This document shows, piece after piece, positions 25,826 to 34,631 of a stretch of 44,262 nt of DNA. The notes under the pieces were generated by a model. It was not told where the DNA came from. It searched no databases and saw only the letters and a list, made by a program, of their open reading frames with translations. This DNA comes from Sphingomonas sp. (lineage in GTDB: Bacteria; Pseudomonadota; Alphaproteobacteria; Sphingomonadales; Sphingomonadaceae), in contig NZ_JANXNX010000042.1 of NCBI RefSeq assembly GCF_025353885.1, positions 1 to 44,262 on the forward strand. Direction: 5' to 3'. The stretch's first letter is position 1. Each line of letters starts with the position of its first letter. A program made the translations under genes and the position numbers.

Positions 25826-26862
25826 AACTCTATCCGATACTCTTGCTACCCATGTTCGCGCTGACCGCGTGCGGGGAGGCCGAAGCACCGACAGCCGAGG
25901 TCGCGCCGACGGCAACGGTCAAGTCCGCTAGGGCATCGCTTGGGATCTCGGCTGGCGACCTGGCCGTCTATGGCGTGACAGAGGCGGGACCTGGCGGCGA
26001 GCAGTCGGTCGTTGCCGCGCGTGAAGCGATCCTCACTGCCATCCTCGCGCCGACCGGCACCGCCGTCCGTGCCGGGCAACCGATTGTCACCCTGCGCCCA
26101 AGTCCGACCGCCGCATTGGAACGTGCCAAGGCGTCGAGCGATGCCACACTGGCCAATGCCGCGCTGTCCCGCGCCCTGCGTTTGCGATCCGACGGGCTGG
26201 TCAGTGACGCCGATGTCGAAACCGCTCGCGCCGCTGTTCGTGCCGCCGTTGCGACCCAGGCGGCGACCGGCAGCGGTGGCAACGTCCTGCGCGCCCCTGC
26301 TGCGGGCACGGTCCAGGCGCTCAATGCCAGACCCGGCGACCAGATTGCGGCAGGCACGGCGGTTGCGTCGGTGGCCATAGCGGGAGAGCGTCGCGCCCGT
26401 TTCGGCGTCGATCCGGCAACCGCCGCGCGCATCCACCCCGGCCAGAGCATCAGGATCGACGGTCTCAGCGGTGGCGCAGCGACGACCGCCGCCACCGTCA
26501 CCGCAACCGTCGTCGGCGTCGATCCGGCGGTCGACGCAACCACGCGGCTGGCATCGGTGTTCGCACGACTGCCCGTCACCTTCGGCGTCGGAACGCCGTT
26601 GCGCGGCCATATCGCCATCGGAGGCCAGACGTCGGGAGTGACGATCCCCTATGCCGCGCTGCTCGACGATGGTGGCAAGAGTTTCGTGTTCGTCATCGAC
26701 CGGGGCGTCGCCAAACGACGCGACGTCGCGCCAGGCAACACTGCGGGCGACAGCGTTACCATCCTGACCGGTTTGAAAGAGGGCGAGCGCGTCGTCACCG
26801 AAGGGGGCACCGCGCTCGAGGATGGCATGAAAATACGCGAAGCCGGGTCGGCTGCCCGGTGA
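25822..26862 (+). CDS. RND efflux periplasmic adaptor (membrane fusion lipoprotein)
   Basis: A 346-aa adaptor protein with a lipoprotein signal, LTAC (C17). It has a short barrel-sandwich/lipoyl half (ILAPTGTAVRAGQPIVTL ... VLRAPAAGTVQALNARPGD) around a short alpha-hairpin, a beta-barrel domain, and a membrane-proximal region ending LKEGERVVTEGGTALEDGMK. No extra metal-binding domains or His/Met clusters are visible. Start 25822 gives an ATGA overlap with the upstream stop and has GAAGGA upstream. It links the inner-membrane pump to the outer-membrane factor. Confidence 0.9.
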   Translation: MKLYPILLLPMFALTACGEAEAPTAEVAPTATVKSARASLGISAGDLAVYGVTEAGPGGEQSVVAAREAILTAILAPTGTAVRAGQPIVTLRPSPTAALERAKASSDATLANAALSRALRLRSDGLVSDADVETARAAVRAAVATQAATGSGGNVLRAPAAGTVQALNARPGDQIAAGTAVASVAIAGERRARFGVDPATAARIHPGQSIRIDGLSGGAATTAATVTATVVGVDPAVDATTRLASVFARLPVTFGVGTPLRGHIAIGGQTSGVTIPYAALLDDGGKSFVFVIDRGVAKRRDVAPGNTAGDSVTILTGLKEGERVVTEGGTALEDGMKIREAGSAAR

Positions 26863-29800
26863 GGGAACTGATCCAGCGTCACAGCCGGTCGATCTGGCTG
26901 AGCGTCTTCCTTGTCACGCTGGCCGGACTGGTCGCCGCGACGCGGCTCCCCGTGACGCTGTTCCCGCATATCGACTATCCGCGCGTTGTCGTCGCCATTG
27001 ATGCCGGGGACCGCGATGCGACCCAGATGGCGACGCTCGTCACCCGGCCAGCCGAAATTGCGTCGCGCGCCATTCCTGGCGTCACCCAGATCCGCTCGGT
27101 CACCAGTCGCGGGTCGGCGGAGGTGTCTTTGACCTTTGGTTGGGGCGATGACATGGTCGCCGCCACGCTCGCCACGCAGGGCGCGCTGGCGGCGATCGTT
27201 CCCGACCTGCCCACCGGCACGCGATTTACCGTCCGCCGGTCCGATCCGACAATCTTTCCGGTCGTCGGCCTGTCGCTGACCTCGGCAAAACGTTCCGATA
27301 CCGAATTGGCGCAGGTGGCCCAGCTCCAGTTGCGGCCCATCCTGTCCACCGTGCCGGGTGTGGCAGGGGTCGATGTCATCGGCGGCTCCGCGCCCGAACT
27401 CGAAGTCGAAGTCGATCCGGTAAAGCTGCAAAGCCTTGGCCTGACGACAAGCGACGTCGCAACCGCGCTCGGTAGCGCCAACAGCGTCGCTGCCGTCGGT
27501 CGGATCGAGGATCGCCACCGGCTTTACCTCGCATTGGTCGAGAATCGCGTTGCCAATGAATCCGATATTGCTGCGATTCCGGTCAAATCGGGGGCCGCAG
27601 GCGGCGTCGTAACGATCGGGCAGGTGGCGACCATCCGCCGCGCCCCAGCCCCCGCTTGGACGAAGGTCACCTCGAACGGCACCCGCGCGGTACTGGTCAA
27701 CGTCCGCCAGACGCCCACCGCCGACGCCGTCGCGCTGGTCAAGGCCGTCGATGAACGGATCAAGGCGGCGGCACTTCCCGCAGACGTAAAGATCAGCGTC
27801 TTTTACGACCAGTCCGAACTGGTCACGGGCGCCGCCAATGCCGTCCGCGACGCCATCTTGCTGGGGGCGGCGCTGGCGGGAATCGTGCTGTTCGTGTTCC
27901 TGCGCAGTTGGCGGCTGATGGTCATCACCGCCTCGATGCTGCCCGCCGTCCTCGCTGCGACGTGTCTGATACTGTACATTTCTGGCATGAGTTTCAATAT
28001 GATGACTCTCGGCGGCATGGCGGCGGCTGTTGGACTTGTCGTCGATGACGCGGTCGTCATGCTCGAGCATCTGATGCGCCGCCTCCAGGGGCATCAACGT
28101 GATAATCTACCAACTTCGATGCTCGCCGCCGCCCGCGAAATGTCGAAGCCGCTGTTTGGCTCGACAATGGCCACCATCATCGTTTTCCTGCCCCTCGCCT
28201 TCATCACCGGGGTCACCGGCGGCTTCTTCAAGGCGCTGGCGATCACCATCGTTGCCGCCCTTGGCATTTCGCTCCTTTATGCCCGGTACGTCCTCCCCCT
28301 GATCGCCGACCGCTGGCTGACGCACAAGGATGCCGAGTCGGCTGAAAAGGCCGAGGGCTTCATGGGCGGCATCACCCGCCGCTACGAACGCGGCATCGAC
28401 CGCGCCCTGAAACGCCCCGCACTCTTTGCCGGCGTCGTCGCGGTGGTGATGATCGCGGTCGGTGGCTTGTCCTGGAGTCACGTCCAGTCGGGCTTCATGC
28501 CAAAGATGGACGAAGGCGGCTTCATCCTCGACTATAAGGCAAAGTCGGGTGCGGCGTTGACCGACACCGACCGGCTCTTGCGCCAGGTTGAAAAGATCAT
28601 CCGCGCCACGCCCGAGGTGGCCAGCTATTCCCGACGGACGGGCTTCCAGTTGGGGGGTGGCCTGACCGAAGCTGACGAGGGGGATATCTTCATTCGCCTC
28701 CACAATGGTCGTCGTCGTCACATCGAAGACGTCATGTCGGAAGTCCGCGACAAGGTGGCGGCGCAGGTCCCCGGCCTCCAGATCGAGACCGCACAATTGA
28801 TGGAAGACCTGATCGGCGACCTGACGGCAGTCCCGCAACCGATCGAGGTCAAGCTGTTCGGTGACGACGAGACGCAACTGGCAGGTGCCGCACAAAAGGT
28901 CGCCGACGGCATCGGCTCGATCAAGGGTATTGCAGAGGTCAACAATGGTCTTCGCGTCGCCGGCGACGCCGTGGTCATCACCGTCGACCGCGCGGCGGCT
29001 TCGCTCGCCGGCCTCGAGCCCGCCACCGTCGCAACGCAGGTCGGGTCGCAGGTCGACGGCGTCATCGCCACGCAGGTTCAGGCCGGTGAACAAGTGATCG
29101 ATGTGCGCGTGCGACTGCCGCAGGATCTCCGCCGCCGGGCCGATGCGCTCTCGTCGTTGACCTTGCGCGCGACCGACGGACGGATCGTCTCGCTCGGCTC
29201 CATCGCGAAAATCACCATCTCCGCTGGCCAGAAACAGATCACCCGCGAAGACCTGTCGCCGTTCATCCCGGTGACCGCGCGGCTTGACGGTCTCGATCTC
29301 GGCAGCGCCATAAGTGCGGTTCAGGCCAAGGTGGCTGCGCTGAAACTGCCCCCGTCGATCCGCGTCGAATATGGCGGGCTCTACCAGCAGCAGACCCAGT
29401 CGTTCCGCGACTTGACCACAGTGTTTGTCGCGGCGCTGTTGCTGGCGGCGCTGCTGTTGACCCTGTTGTTCGAGAAATGGGCATTTACTCTGGGGGTCAT
29501 CGGGACGGTGCTGGTGTCAGTCATGGCCGTCTTTGCCGGGCTGTGGGTGACCGGCACCGAACTCGATATCTCGGCGCTGATGGGGCTCACGATGGTCGTC
29601 GGCATGATCACTGAACTCGCCATTTTCTATCTGGCCGAACTCGATACCGAACACTCGCTCAGTGCCGAAAGCCTGATTGCGGCAGGGCGGGCACGGCTGC
29701 GCCCGATCCTTATGTCCGCCCTGATCGCGATCCTCACGCTGCTGCCGCTTGCGCTTGGAATCGGTCGCGGTTCGGGACTGCAAAAGCCCCTCGCCACCGC

Positions 29801-29903
29801 AATCATCTTCGGGCTGGCGGTTGGGGCGCCATTGATTGTAACCTTGTTGCCCATGCTCGTGCTGGTGATGACGCGAGGTCGAAAGGACGTCGTTGCCCGT
29901 TGA
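26859..29903 (+). CDS. RND efflux pump permease, intermediate between drug- and metal-type
   Basis: A 1014-aa inner-membrane pump with twelve predicted TMs in two halves, each with a large periplasmic loop. The TM4 region GGMAAAVGLVVDDAVVMLE carries D396-D397 as in drug pumps (AcrB), while TM10 GMITELAIF has Glu (E919) where AcrB has its proton-relay Lys and where, from memory, CusA has Glu. The family motif RLRPILM is present after TM10. It lacks an obvious methionine-rich pathway, so the substrate class is uncertain. It starts at GTG 26859, overlapping the adaptor stop (GTGA). The gene ends 15 bp before the sigma factor gene. Confidence 0.93.
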   Translation: MRELIQRHSRSIWLSVFLVTLAGLVAATRLPVTLFPHIDYPRVVVAIDAGDRDATQMATLVTRPAEIASRAIPGVTQIRSVTSRGSAEVSLTFGWGDDMVAATLATQGALAAIVPDLPTGTRFTVRRSDPTIFPVVGLSLTSAKRSDTELAQVAQLQLRPILSTVPGVAGVDVIGGSAPELEVEVDPVKLQSLGLTTSDVATALGSANSVAAVGRIEDRHRLYLALVENRVANESDIAAIPVKSGAAGGVVTIGQVATIRRAPAPAWTKVTSNGTRAVLVNVRQTPTADAVALVKAVDERIKAAALPADVKISVFYDQSELVTGAANAVRDAILLGAALAGIVLFVFLRSWRLMVITASMLPAVLAATCLILYISGMSFNMMTLGGMAAAVGLVVDDAVVMLEHLMRRLQGHQRDNLPTSMLAAAREMSKPLFGSTMATIIVFLPLAFITGVTGGFFKALAITIVAALGISLLYARYVLPLIADRWLTHKDAESAEKAEGFMGGITRRYERGIDRALKRPALFAGVVAVVMIAVGGLSWSHVQSGFMPKMDEGGFILDYKAKSGAALTDTDRLLRQVEKIIRATPEVASYSRRTGFQLGGGLTEADEGDIFIRLHNGRRRHIEDVMSEVRDKVAAQVPGLQIETAQLMEDLIGDLTAVPQPIEVKLFGDDETQLAGAAQKVADGIGSIKGIAEVNNGLRVAGDAVVITVDRAAASLAGLEPATVATQVGSQVDGVIATQVQAGEQVIDVRVRLPQDLRRRADALSSLTLRATDGRIVSLGSIAKITISAGQKQITREDLSPFIPVTARLDGLDLGSAISAVQAKVAALKLPPSIRVEYGGLYQQQTQSFRDLTTVFVAALLLAALLLTLLFEKWAFTLGVIGTVLVSVMAVFAGLWVTGTELDISALMGLTMVVGMITELAIFYLAELDTEHSLSAESLIAAGRARLRPILMSALIAILTLLPLALGIGRGSGLQKPLATAIIFGLAVGAPLIVTLLPMLVLVMTRGRKDVVAR

Positions 29904-29918
29904 TCGGCGGTTTGGAAG

Positions 29919-30482
29919 ATGAGTGCGGATGGATTGCTGGCTGTTCTATTGGGCGACCGCGCAATGCTGCTGCGGTTCCTGATGGCACGCGGCGCTTCGC
30001 CAGCGGAGAGCGAGGATATTCTGCAGGATATCTTTTTGAAACTCAGGACTGCGCAGATCGGCCCGATCGGCGAGCCAAAAGCCTATCTTTATCGAATGGC
30101 CCACAATCTGCTGAATGACAGGAGGCGCGCCGCGGCACGACAGGAAACCCGCGAAACGGCATGGGCCGCAACGCGCTTCGGGGAAGACGGGCAGTCGCTT
30201 GGCGCGGCTTCGGTCGAAGAACGCCTGATCCAGCGCGAACGGTTGAAAACGGTCGAAGTGACGCTGGCGCGGCTGCCCGAACGGACGTCGTTTATCCTGC
30301 GTCAGTATCGCGTCGAGGGGGTTTCACAAAAGGCGATCGCTGCAAATCTGGGGATTACGATCAGCGCGGTCGAAAAGCATTTGCAGCGCGCCTATCGCGC
30401 GATCCTCGACGTGCGCCGTCAGCTGGATGCGGATATCGACGATCCGCGGCGTCTTGGCACAAAGGGCGGCGACCGATCATGA
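29919..30482 (+). CDS. FecI-type ECF RNA polymerase sigma factor
   Basis: A 187-aa sigma-70 family protein with only regions 2 and 4. Region 2 has AESEDILQDIFLKLR and KAYLYRMAHNLLNDRRR; region 4 has LARLPERTSFILRQYRVEG and the helix-turn-helix QKAIAANLGITISAVEKHLQ. The order sigma - FecR - STN receptor is the signature of iron-citrate-type cell-surface signalling. It starts 15 bp after the RND pump gene, leaving little room for its own promoter, and its stop overlaps the FecR start. A start shortly downstream cannot be excluded, as the GGAAG site abuts the ATG. Confidence 0.93.
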   Translation: MSADGLLAVLLGDRAMLLRFLMARGASPAESEDILQDIFLKLRTAQIGPIGEPKAYLYRMAHNLLNDRRRAAARQETRETAWAATRFGEDGQSLGAASVEERLIQRERLKTVEVTLARLPERTSFILRQYRVEGVSQKAIAANLGITISAVEKHLQRAYRAILDVRRQLDADIDDPRRLGTKGGDRS

Positions 30483-31429
30483 GCAGGCAAGAAAAACCGA
30501 TGGATGCCGAAACGATCGAGGCGCAGGCGATTGCGTGGCATTTCTCACTTGCCGACGCTAACGCCGCTACCTGGGACGATTTCACGACATGGCTAGAGGC
30601 GGATCGTCGACATGCCCTCGCCTATGACCGGGTAATTGCTGCAGAATGCGACATCGATCATGCGTTGCCCACGCCTTTGGGCGCCGCGAACGACCATGAC
30701 ACCGGCAGGCCCTTTCGGTGGCGCTGGTCGGGCGCAGGCTTTGGCATAGCCGCTGCTGCTGCGATGGCGGTGCTTTATTCAGGGTTTGGAAGTTCCTATC
30801 CTGAACCTTTCGAGGTTGCCACGGGCCTGGGCCAGCAGCGGACCGTGAAACTTGCGGACGGCACGAAGATTGCTCTGAACGGGAGCAGCATGGTCACTCT
30901 GGATCGTCGTAATCCTCGCCTTGCCGTGTTGAAGTCGGGCGAAGCTGTTTTCACGGTGGTACACGATGACAAGGCACCGTTTATCGTGAACGTTGGAGGA
31001 GGCCGGATTGTCGATGTCGGGACCATATTCAACGTCGTTACCGTCGGCAAATCCGTGACGGTGACGGTGAAACAAGGAAGGGTCCGCTATACCTCGGGCG
31101 TAGCGGATGTCCCCCTGCAACGCGGACAGAGTTTGACAGACGCCGGTGGTAGCGACCCGATTGTGATCGGTAACAGGCATGTCGATGCAATCGCATCATG
31201 GCAAACGGGGCGGCTTGACTATGATCTGCAGCCGCTGGGTCTCGTATCTCAGGACGTCGCCCGCTATCTTGGTGTCCCCGTAACAATCGACGCCTCCCTC
31301 GCCGGAAGGCAATTCAGCGGCACGATCCAGATCGACCGGGATCGTCCCCGCTTTTTCGCGCGCCTCGCCAAGTTGCTGGGTGTAAAGGCGAGGCCAGATG
31401 GCAATGGTTGGAAGCTTACCGCGCAATAA
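30479..31429 (+). CDS. FecR-family anti-sigma factor
   Basis: A 316-aa single-pass membrane regulator. The cytoplasmic N-terminal domain (DUF4880-like, WDDFTTWLEADRRHALAYDR) binds the sigma factor. One TM lies at about 82-103. The periplasmic FecR domain has FEVATGLGQQRTVKLADGT, LNGSS and GGGRIVDVGTIFNV, and a C-terminal region resembles STN/DUF4974 (FSGTIQIDRDRPRFFARLAK). It relays ligand occupancy of the STN receptor to the sigma factor. The start at 30479 overlaps the sigma stop by 4 nt; much longer upstream frames lie inside the sigma gene. Confidence 0.93.
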   Translation: MSRQEKPMDAETIEAQAIAWHFSLADANAATWDDFTTWLEADRRHALAYDRVIAAECDIDHALPTPLGAANDHDTGRPFRWRWSGAGFGIAAAAAMAVLYSGFGSSYPEPFEVATGLGQQRTVKLADGTKIALNGSSMVTLDRRNPRLAVLKSGEAVFTVVHDDKAPFIVNVGGGRIVDVGTIFNVVTVGKSVTVTVKQGRVRYTSGVADVPLQRGQSLTDAGGSDPIVIGNRHVDAIASWQTGRLDYDLQPLGLVSQDVARYLGVPVTIDASLAGRQFSGTIQIDRDRPRFFARLAKLLGVKARPDGNGWKLTAQ

Positions 31430-31430
31430 T

Positions 31431-33773
31431 ATGCGCAACTGCTGTATTGCCCTGGCGGTGATCGGCGTGGCGGTGACGCCCGCGGCAGCGAAGACCAGAC
31501 CGGTATTCGACATTCCGGCGGGCAATGTGGGACGTGCCCTCGTCGAGTTTGGCAGGCAGGCCGGGTGGAACGTCGGAATGACCGACCCGGTGCTCGCGCG
31601 TCGCCCTTCGAACCGGGTCAAGGGTCGTCACAGGCCGGTCGAGGCGCTGCGTCTGCTGCTCCGATCGACGGGCGCGAATTTCATGATGCTGGATGACCAC
31701 AGCGCAAAAGTGTTTGCGGACGCCCTGCCGGCCCTGCGTCCAGCGCCGTTGTCGCGTCCGGCGGACGCGGGGCCAACTCCCGAAATCGTGGTTACCGCCA
31801 GTAAGCAACAGACCCCGCTCGCGCGGTATGCAGGAACGGTAAGAGTTGTCAGTTTAAGCGCGGCTTCGCCATCTTCCAGCACCGCGCAGGGAACTGCCAC
31901 TCTTGTCGCGCAGCTTCCCATGCTTTCATCGACCGAACTGGGCCCTGGACGTAACAAGGTCTTCATTCGCGGGATTGCCGACAGCAGCTTCAATGGCGCG
32001 TCGCAATCCACCGTGGGTCATTATCTTGGCGACGCAAGACTGACATTCAACGCGCCCGACCCCGATCTCAATCTGTACGACATGGATCGCGTCGAGGTTC
32101 TGGAAGGCCCACAGGGCACGCTTTATGGAACCGGTACGGTCGGCGGGATCATCCGGTTTGTGCCCAATCCTCCCGATATGGCCAACGTCAAGGGGTCGAT
32201 CACGACCGCGATCGATTACACGTCGAAAGGCGGCGGCGGGGGAGACGGCGGCGCCATGGTGAATGTGCCGCTGATGATCGACAGGTTGGCGATGCGGGTG
32301 GTGACCTATGGATCGATCGAGTCCGGCTATATCGACGACCCATCTCGCGGCCGATCGAACGTTAATCAAACGAAAACGAAGGGAGGACGGCTGGCATTGC
32401 GGTGGCAGCCTTCTCCGGACTGGACTGTGGATGGGGGGCTGGTGGTTCAGGACATCGCGTCCGCCGATGGGCAATATGTCATCGCGGGAGCACCCGACCT
32501 GACGCGTGTGACAAGGATTGCGCAACCGTTCGATAACGACTTTCGGTTGGGCTATATCACCCTGACGCACCATGCCGGTTCGATCTCGCTGACATCGACG
32601 ACTTCGATCGTCAGGCATGACATCGCGACGGTTTTTGACGCCACGCCGAACAATCCGGTAGCGCCCACGTCCCGCTATGACGAACAAAGTGATATCACTC
32701 TTATTGCACACGAAACCCGCGTTTCCGGCGCTACGGACACTCTGTCGTGGGTGGGGGGACTGGCGGGGCTTTACAACAAGAACCGGTTCACGACCGCGAT
32801 CGGCGGGCCATCCGCGTCGACGGTTTCCAACGGAGTCGAAAACCAGGTCGAACAGTTGGCCAGCTTTGGCCAACTCACCTATTGTCCGCATTGCAAGGTC
32901 GAATTTTCGGGGGGGGCGCGCGCAGAGGTAACCCGGTCCGAAGGGTCGCTTCTCTTACGAGCGCAGGGGGACGTCGCCGAACCCTCGCGGGTTGATATTC
33001 GCCTTTCGCCGTCATTGGGAATCGGCTGGCACGCGGGTGACAGGCTGCTGGTTTTCGGGCGTTTCCAGCAAGGTGCACGATCGGGCGGTCTGGCCGTCTC
33101 GCCTTTGGATAACCGCACCACTTCACAAAGGTTTCAAGCCGACACGTTGCGGGCTGTCGAATTGGGAGTGCGGGCCGGTGGCAGGGAGACGACCCATGCA
33201 TGGCTGAATGCCACGCTGTCGTATGCGCATTGGAACAACATCCAGGCCGACCTTATCGACAGCGCCGGGCTGATCTATACGACGAACCTTGGTGATGGCT
33301 ATGTCCTGGGGCTTGAAGCGCAGGGAGGGATATCGCCGCTGGCAAATTTGATTGTCGACGGCGCCCTTTTCATAAACTCAAGCGCGCTGTCGGACCCTGT
33401 GCCAGCATTTGACACATCGCGGGACCGCGATCTGCCCGACGTCGCGGCCACGGGAGTCCGACTTTCCGCAGCATATTCGATGCAACTCTCCCAAAGGGAC
33501 GCCATCGATTTTAGCGGCACGCTGCGCTATGTTGGCCCATCGAAACTCGGGATCGGCACACCGTTTGCGCTATCGCAAGGACGCTATCTGATGAGTTCGA
33601 TGGCCGTTAGTTATGCCGTCGACGACACCCGAATATCGCTGGGCATCGATAATCTCGGCGATGTTCGCGGCAATCGTTTTTCATTCGGCAATCCGTTCGG
33701 CTTTGCGGCCGGTGACCAGCGAACCCCGCTTCGGCCGCGTTCATTTCGGGTGGCGGTGAGCCGAAGCTTTTAG
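31431..33773 (+). CDS. TonB-dependent receptor with STN signalling domain (FecA-like)
   Basis: A 780-aa receptor with signal peptide 1-20, a secretin/TonB short N-terminal domain (about 25-95, FDIPAGNVGRALVEFGRQAG), TonB box EIVVTAS at 118-124, and a plug (about 130-250) with FIRGIADSSFNGASQSTVGH and DMDRVEVLEGPQGTLYGTGT. The barrel ends SFRVAVSRSF with terminal Phe. The STN domain contacts FecR when ligand binds, so this protein both imports and senses its ligand. The ligand is not evident; the plug belongs to a group common in sphingomonads rather than to FecA proper. Start 31431 is 1 nt after the FecR stop, implying translational coupling. Confidence 0.92.
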   Translation: MRNCCIALAVIGVAVTPAAAKTRPVFDIPAGNVGRALVEFGRQAGWNVGMTDPVLARRPSNRVKGRHRPVEALRLLLRSTGANFMMLDDHSAKVFADALPALRPAPLSRPADAGPTPEIVVTASKQQTPLARYAGTVRVVSLSAASPSSSTAQGTATLVAQLPMLSSTELGPGRNKVFIRGIADSSFNGASQSTVGHYLGDARLTFNAPDPDLNLYDMDRVEVLEGPQGTLYGTGTVGGIIRFVPNPPDMANVKGSITTAIDYTSKGGGGGDGGAMVNVPLMIDRLAMRVVTYGSIESGYIDDPSRGRSNVNQTKTKGGRLALRWQPSPDWTVDGGLVVQDIASADGQYVIAGAPDLTRVTRIAQPFDNDFRLGYITLTHHAGSISLTSTTSIVRHDIATVFDATPNNPVAPTSRYDEQSDITLIAHETRVSGATDTLSWVGGLAGLYNKNRFTTAIGGPSASTVSNGVENQVEQLASFGQLTYCPHCKVEFSGGARAEVTRSEGSLLLRAQGDVAEPSRVDIRLSPSLGIGWHAGDRLLVFGRFQQGARSGGLAVSPLDNRTTSQRFQADTLRAVELGVRAGGRETTHAWLNATLSYAHWNNIQADLIDSAGLIYTTNLGDGYVLGLEAQGGISPLANLIVDGALFINSSALSDPVPAFDTSRDRDLPDVAATGVRLSAAYSMQLSQRDAIDFSGTLRYVGPSKLGIGTPFALSQGRYLMSSMAVSYAVDDTRISLGIDNLGDVRGNRFSFGNPFGFAAGDQRTPLRPRSFRVAVSRSF

Positions 33774-34132
33774 CGTACAAAAATATCTCCATCGCCAGTG
33801 CGGGATTGCGTGAACGGCGACGTCTTCTGCAAAACACCATGCAGGATGAGTTATGCCAGCACGCCAGTCAGCCTTGGTTCCTACGGCGCACCCTGTTGCT
33901 ATCGCAACTTTAGACTGCCCGCCAAGGAACCAGTCATCCGCAAAACTATCGCAACGCGTTGGCAGGGCTGATGACCTGGGCTGTTTCCAGGCGTTCGGTC
34001 GGCTAATTGTGTGGGCGTCGCGAAACAGTTTTCAGTCCGGTTCTTAGCCGCCCTCAGGGCGAATAGACGTCTGCAAGAATGCAGCGTGTTAGAGTCGTCG
34101 GCTTTCGTGACAAACACGATCACGTCCCGCGC
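33774..34132. other. Gene-free interval after the STN receptor gene
   Basis: These 359 bp contain no ORF I can support. Small frames (for example ATG 33840, 24 codons) have no recognisable features. A small inverted repeat CGCCC-TCA-GGGCG lies near 34050 without a T-tract. The start of an A/T-rich stretch directly after the receptor stop may serve as the transcript end. Confidence 0.4.
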
Positions 34133-34525
34133 CTATGTCTTTCGGCTATCGAACGCGTGTCGCGCAGCTTCGATTTCGGTCAGATTTTCTCCGGCCCACA
34201 CCCAGACGCCACAGAATGCCTCGCCCAGGCTCAATCCAAGGTGCGTCAGCCGGTATTCGACTTTTGGCGGGATCACCGGGTGGATCGTCCGCACTACCAA
34301 GCCGTCGCGCTCCATTTGACGCAGCGTCTGCGTCAACATTTTCTGGCTAATGCCATCGACCCGTCGTCCGAGTTCGGTAAAGCGCAGCTCTTCGCCGTAT
34401 GCGAGTTCCTCGATCACGAGCATCGTCCATTTGTCGGCGACGCGGCCGATCAACTGCGTCACTAGCGCCTCGACCCGCGGATCGACTTCAACGGGGTGCG
34501 CCGGGGATGGCGGGGCTTTCGTCAT
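34133..34525 (-). CDS. HxlR-family transcriptional regulator
   Basis: A 130-aa MarR-like winged-helix repressor of the HxlR group: ADKWTMLVIEELAYGEELRF, GISQKMLTQTLRQMERDGLV, and the wing VPPKVEYRLTHLGLSL (the family's P-x-V-E-Y-x-L-T). HxlR proteins often sense reactive electrophiles or redox state and control the adjacent divergent oxidoreductase gene. It has no N-terminal Cys of the kind used in some redox-sensing members; one Cys lies in EAFCGVWVW near the C-terminus. It is divergent from the SDR gene across 106 bp. Confidence 0.94.
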   Translation of the reverse strand: MTKAPPSPAHPVEVDPRVEALVTQLIGRVADKWTMLVIEELAYGEELRFTELGRRVDGISQKMLTQTLRQMERDGLVVRTIHPVIPPKVEYRLTHLGLSLGEAFCGVWVWAGENLTEIEAARHAFDSRKT

Positions 34526-34631
34526 AGGCTCACTCTCTTTCGGGTAAGTATAAATCTTTCTGGTGCCTTCTTTCTGGACGCGAGTGTCGTCTTAAATGGA
34601 CTTCAGCAACCACACAATCAGGAGACGCGAC
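34526..34631. promoter_or_regulatory. Divergent promoter region of HxlR regulator and SDR gene
   Basis: The 106-bp interval holds both promoters. TTTCTGG occurs twice about 15 bp apart (near 34556 and 34570) as a direct repeat, a possible HxlR-binding element. AGGAGAC 5-6 nt before 34632 is the SDR ribosome-binding site. Confidence 0.4.

Noticed and set aside
33840-33914. 24-codon ORF after the STN receptor gene
   Set aside because: Very short, no ribosome-binding site or recognisable features.
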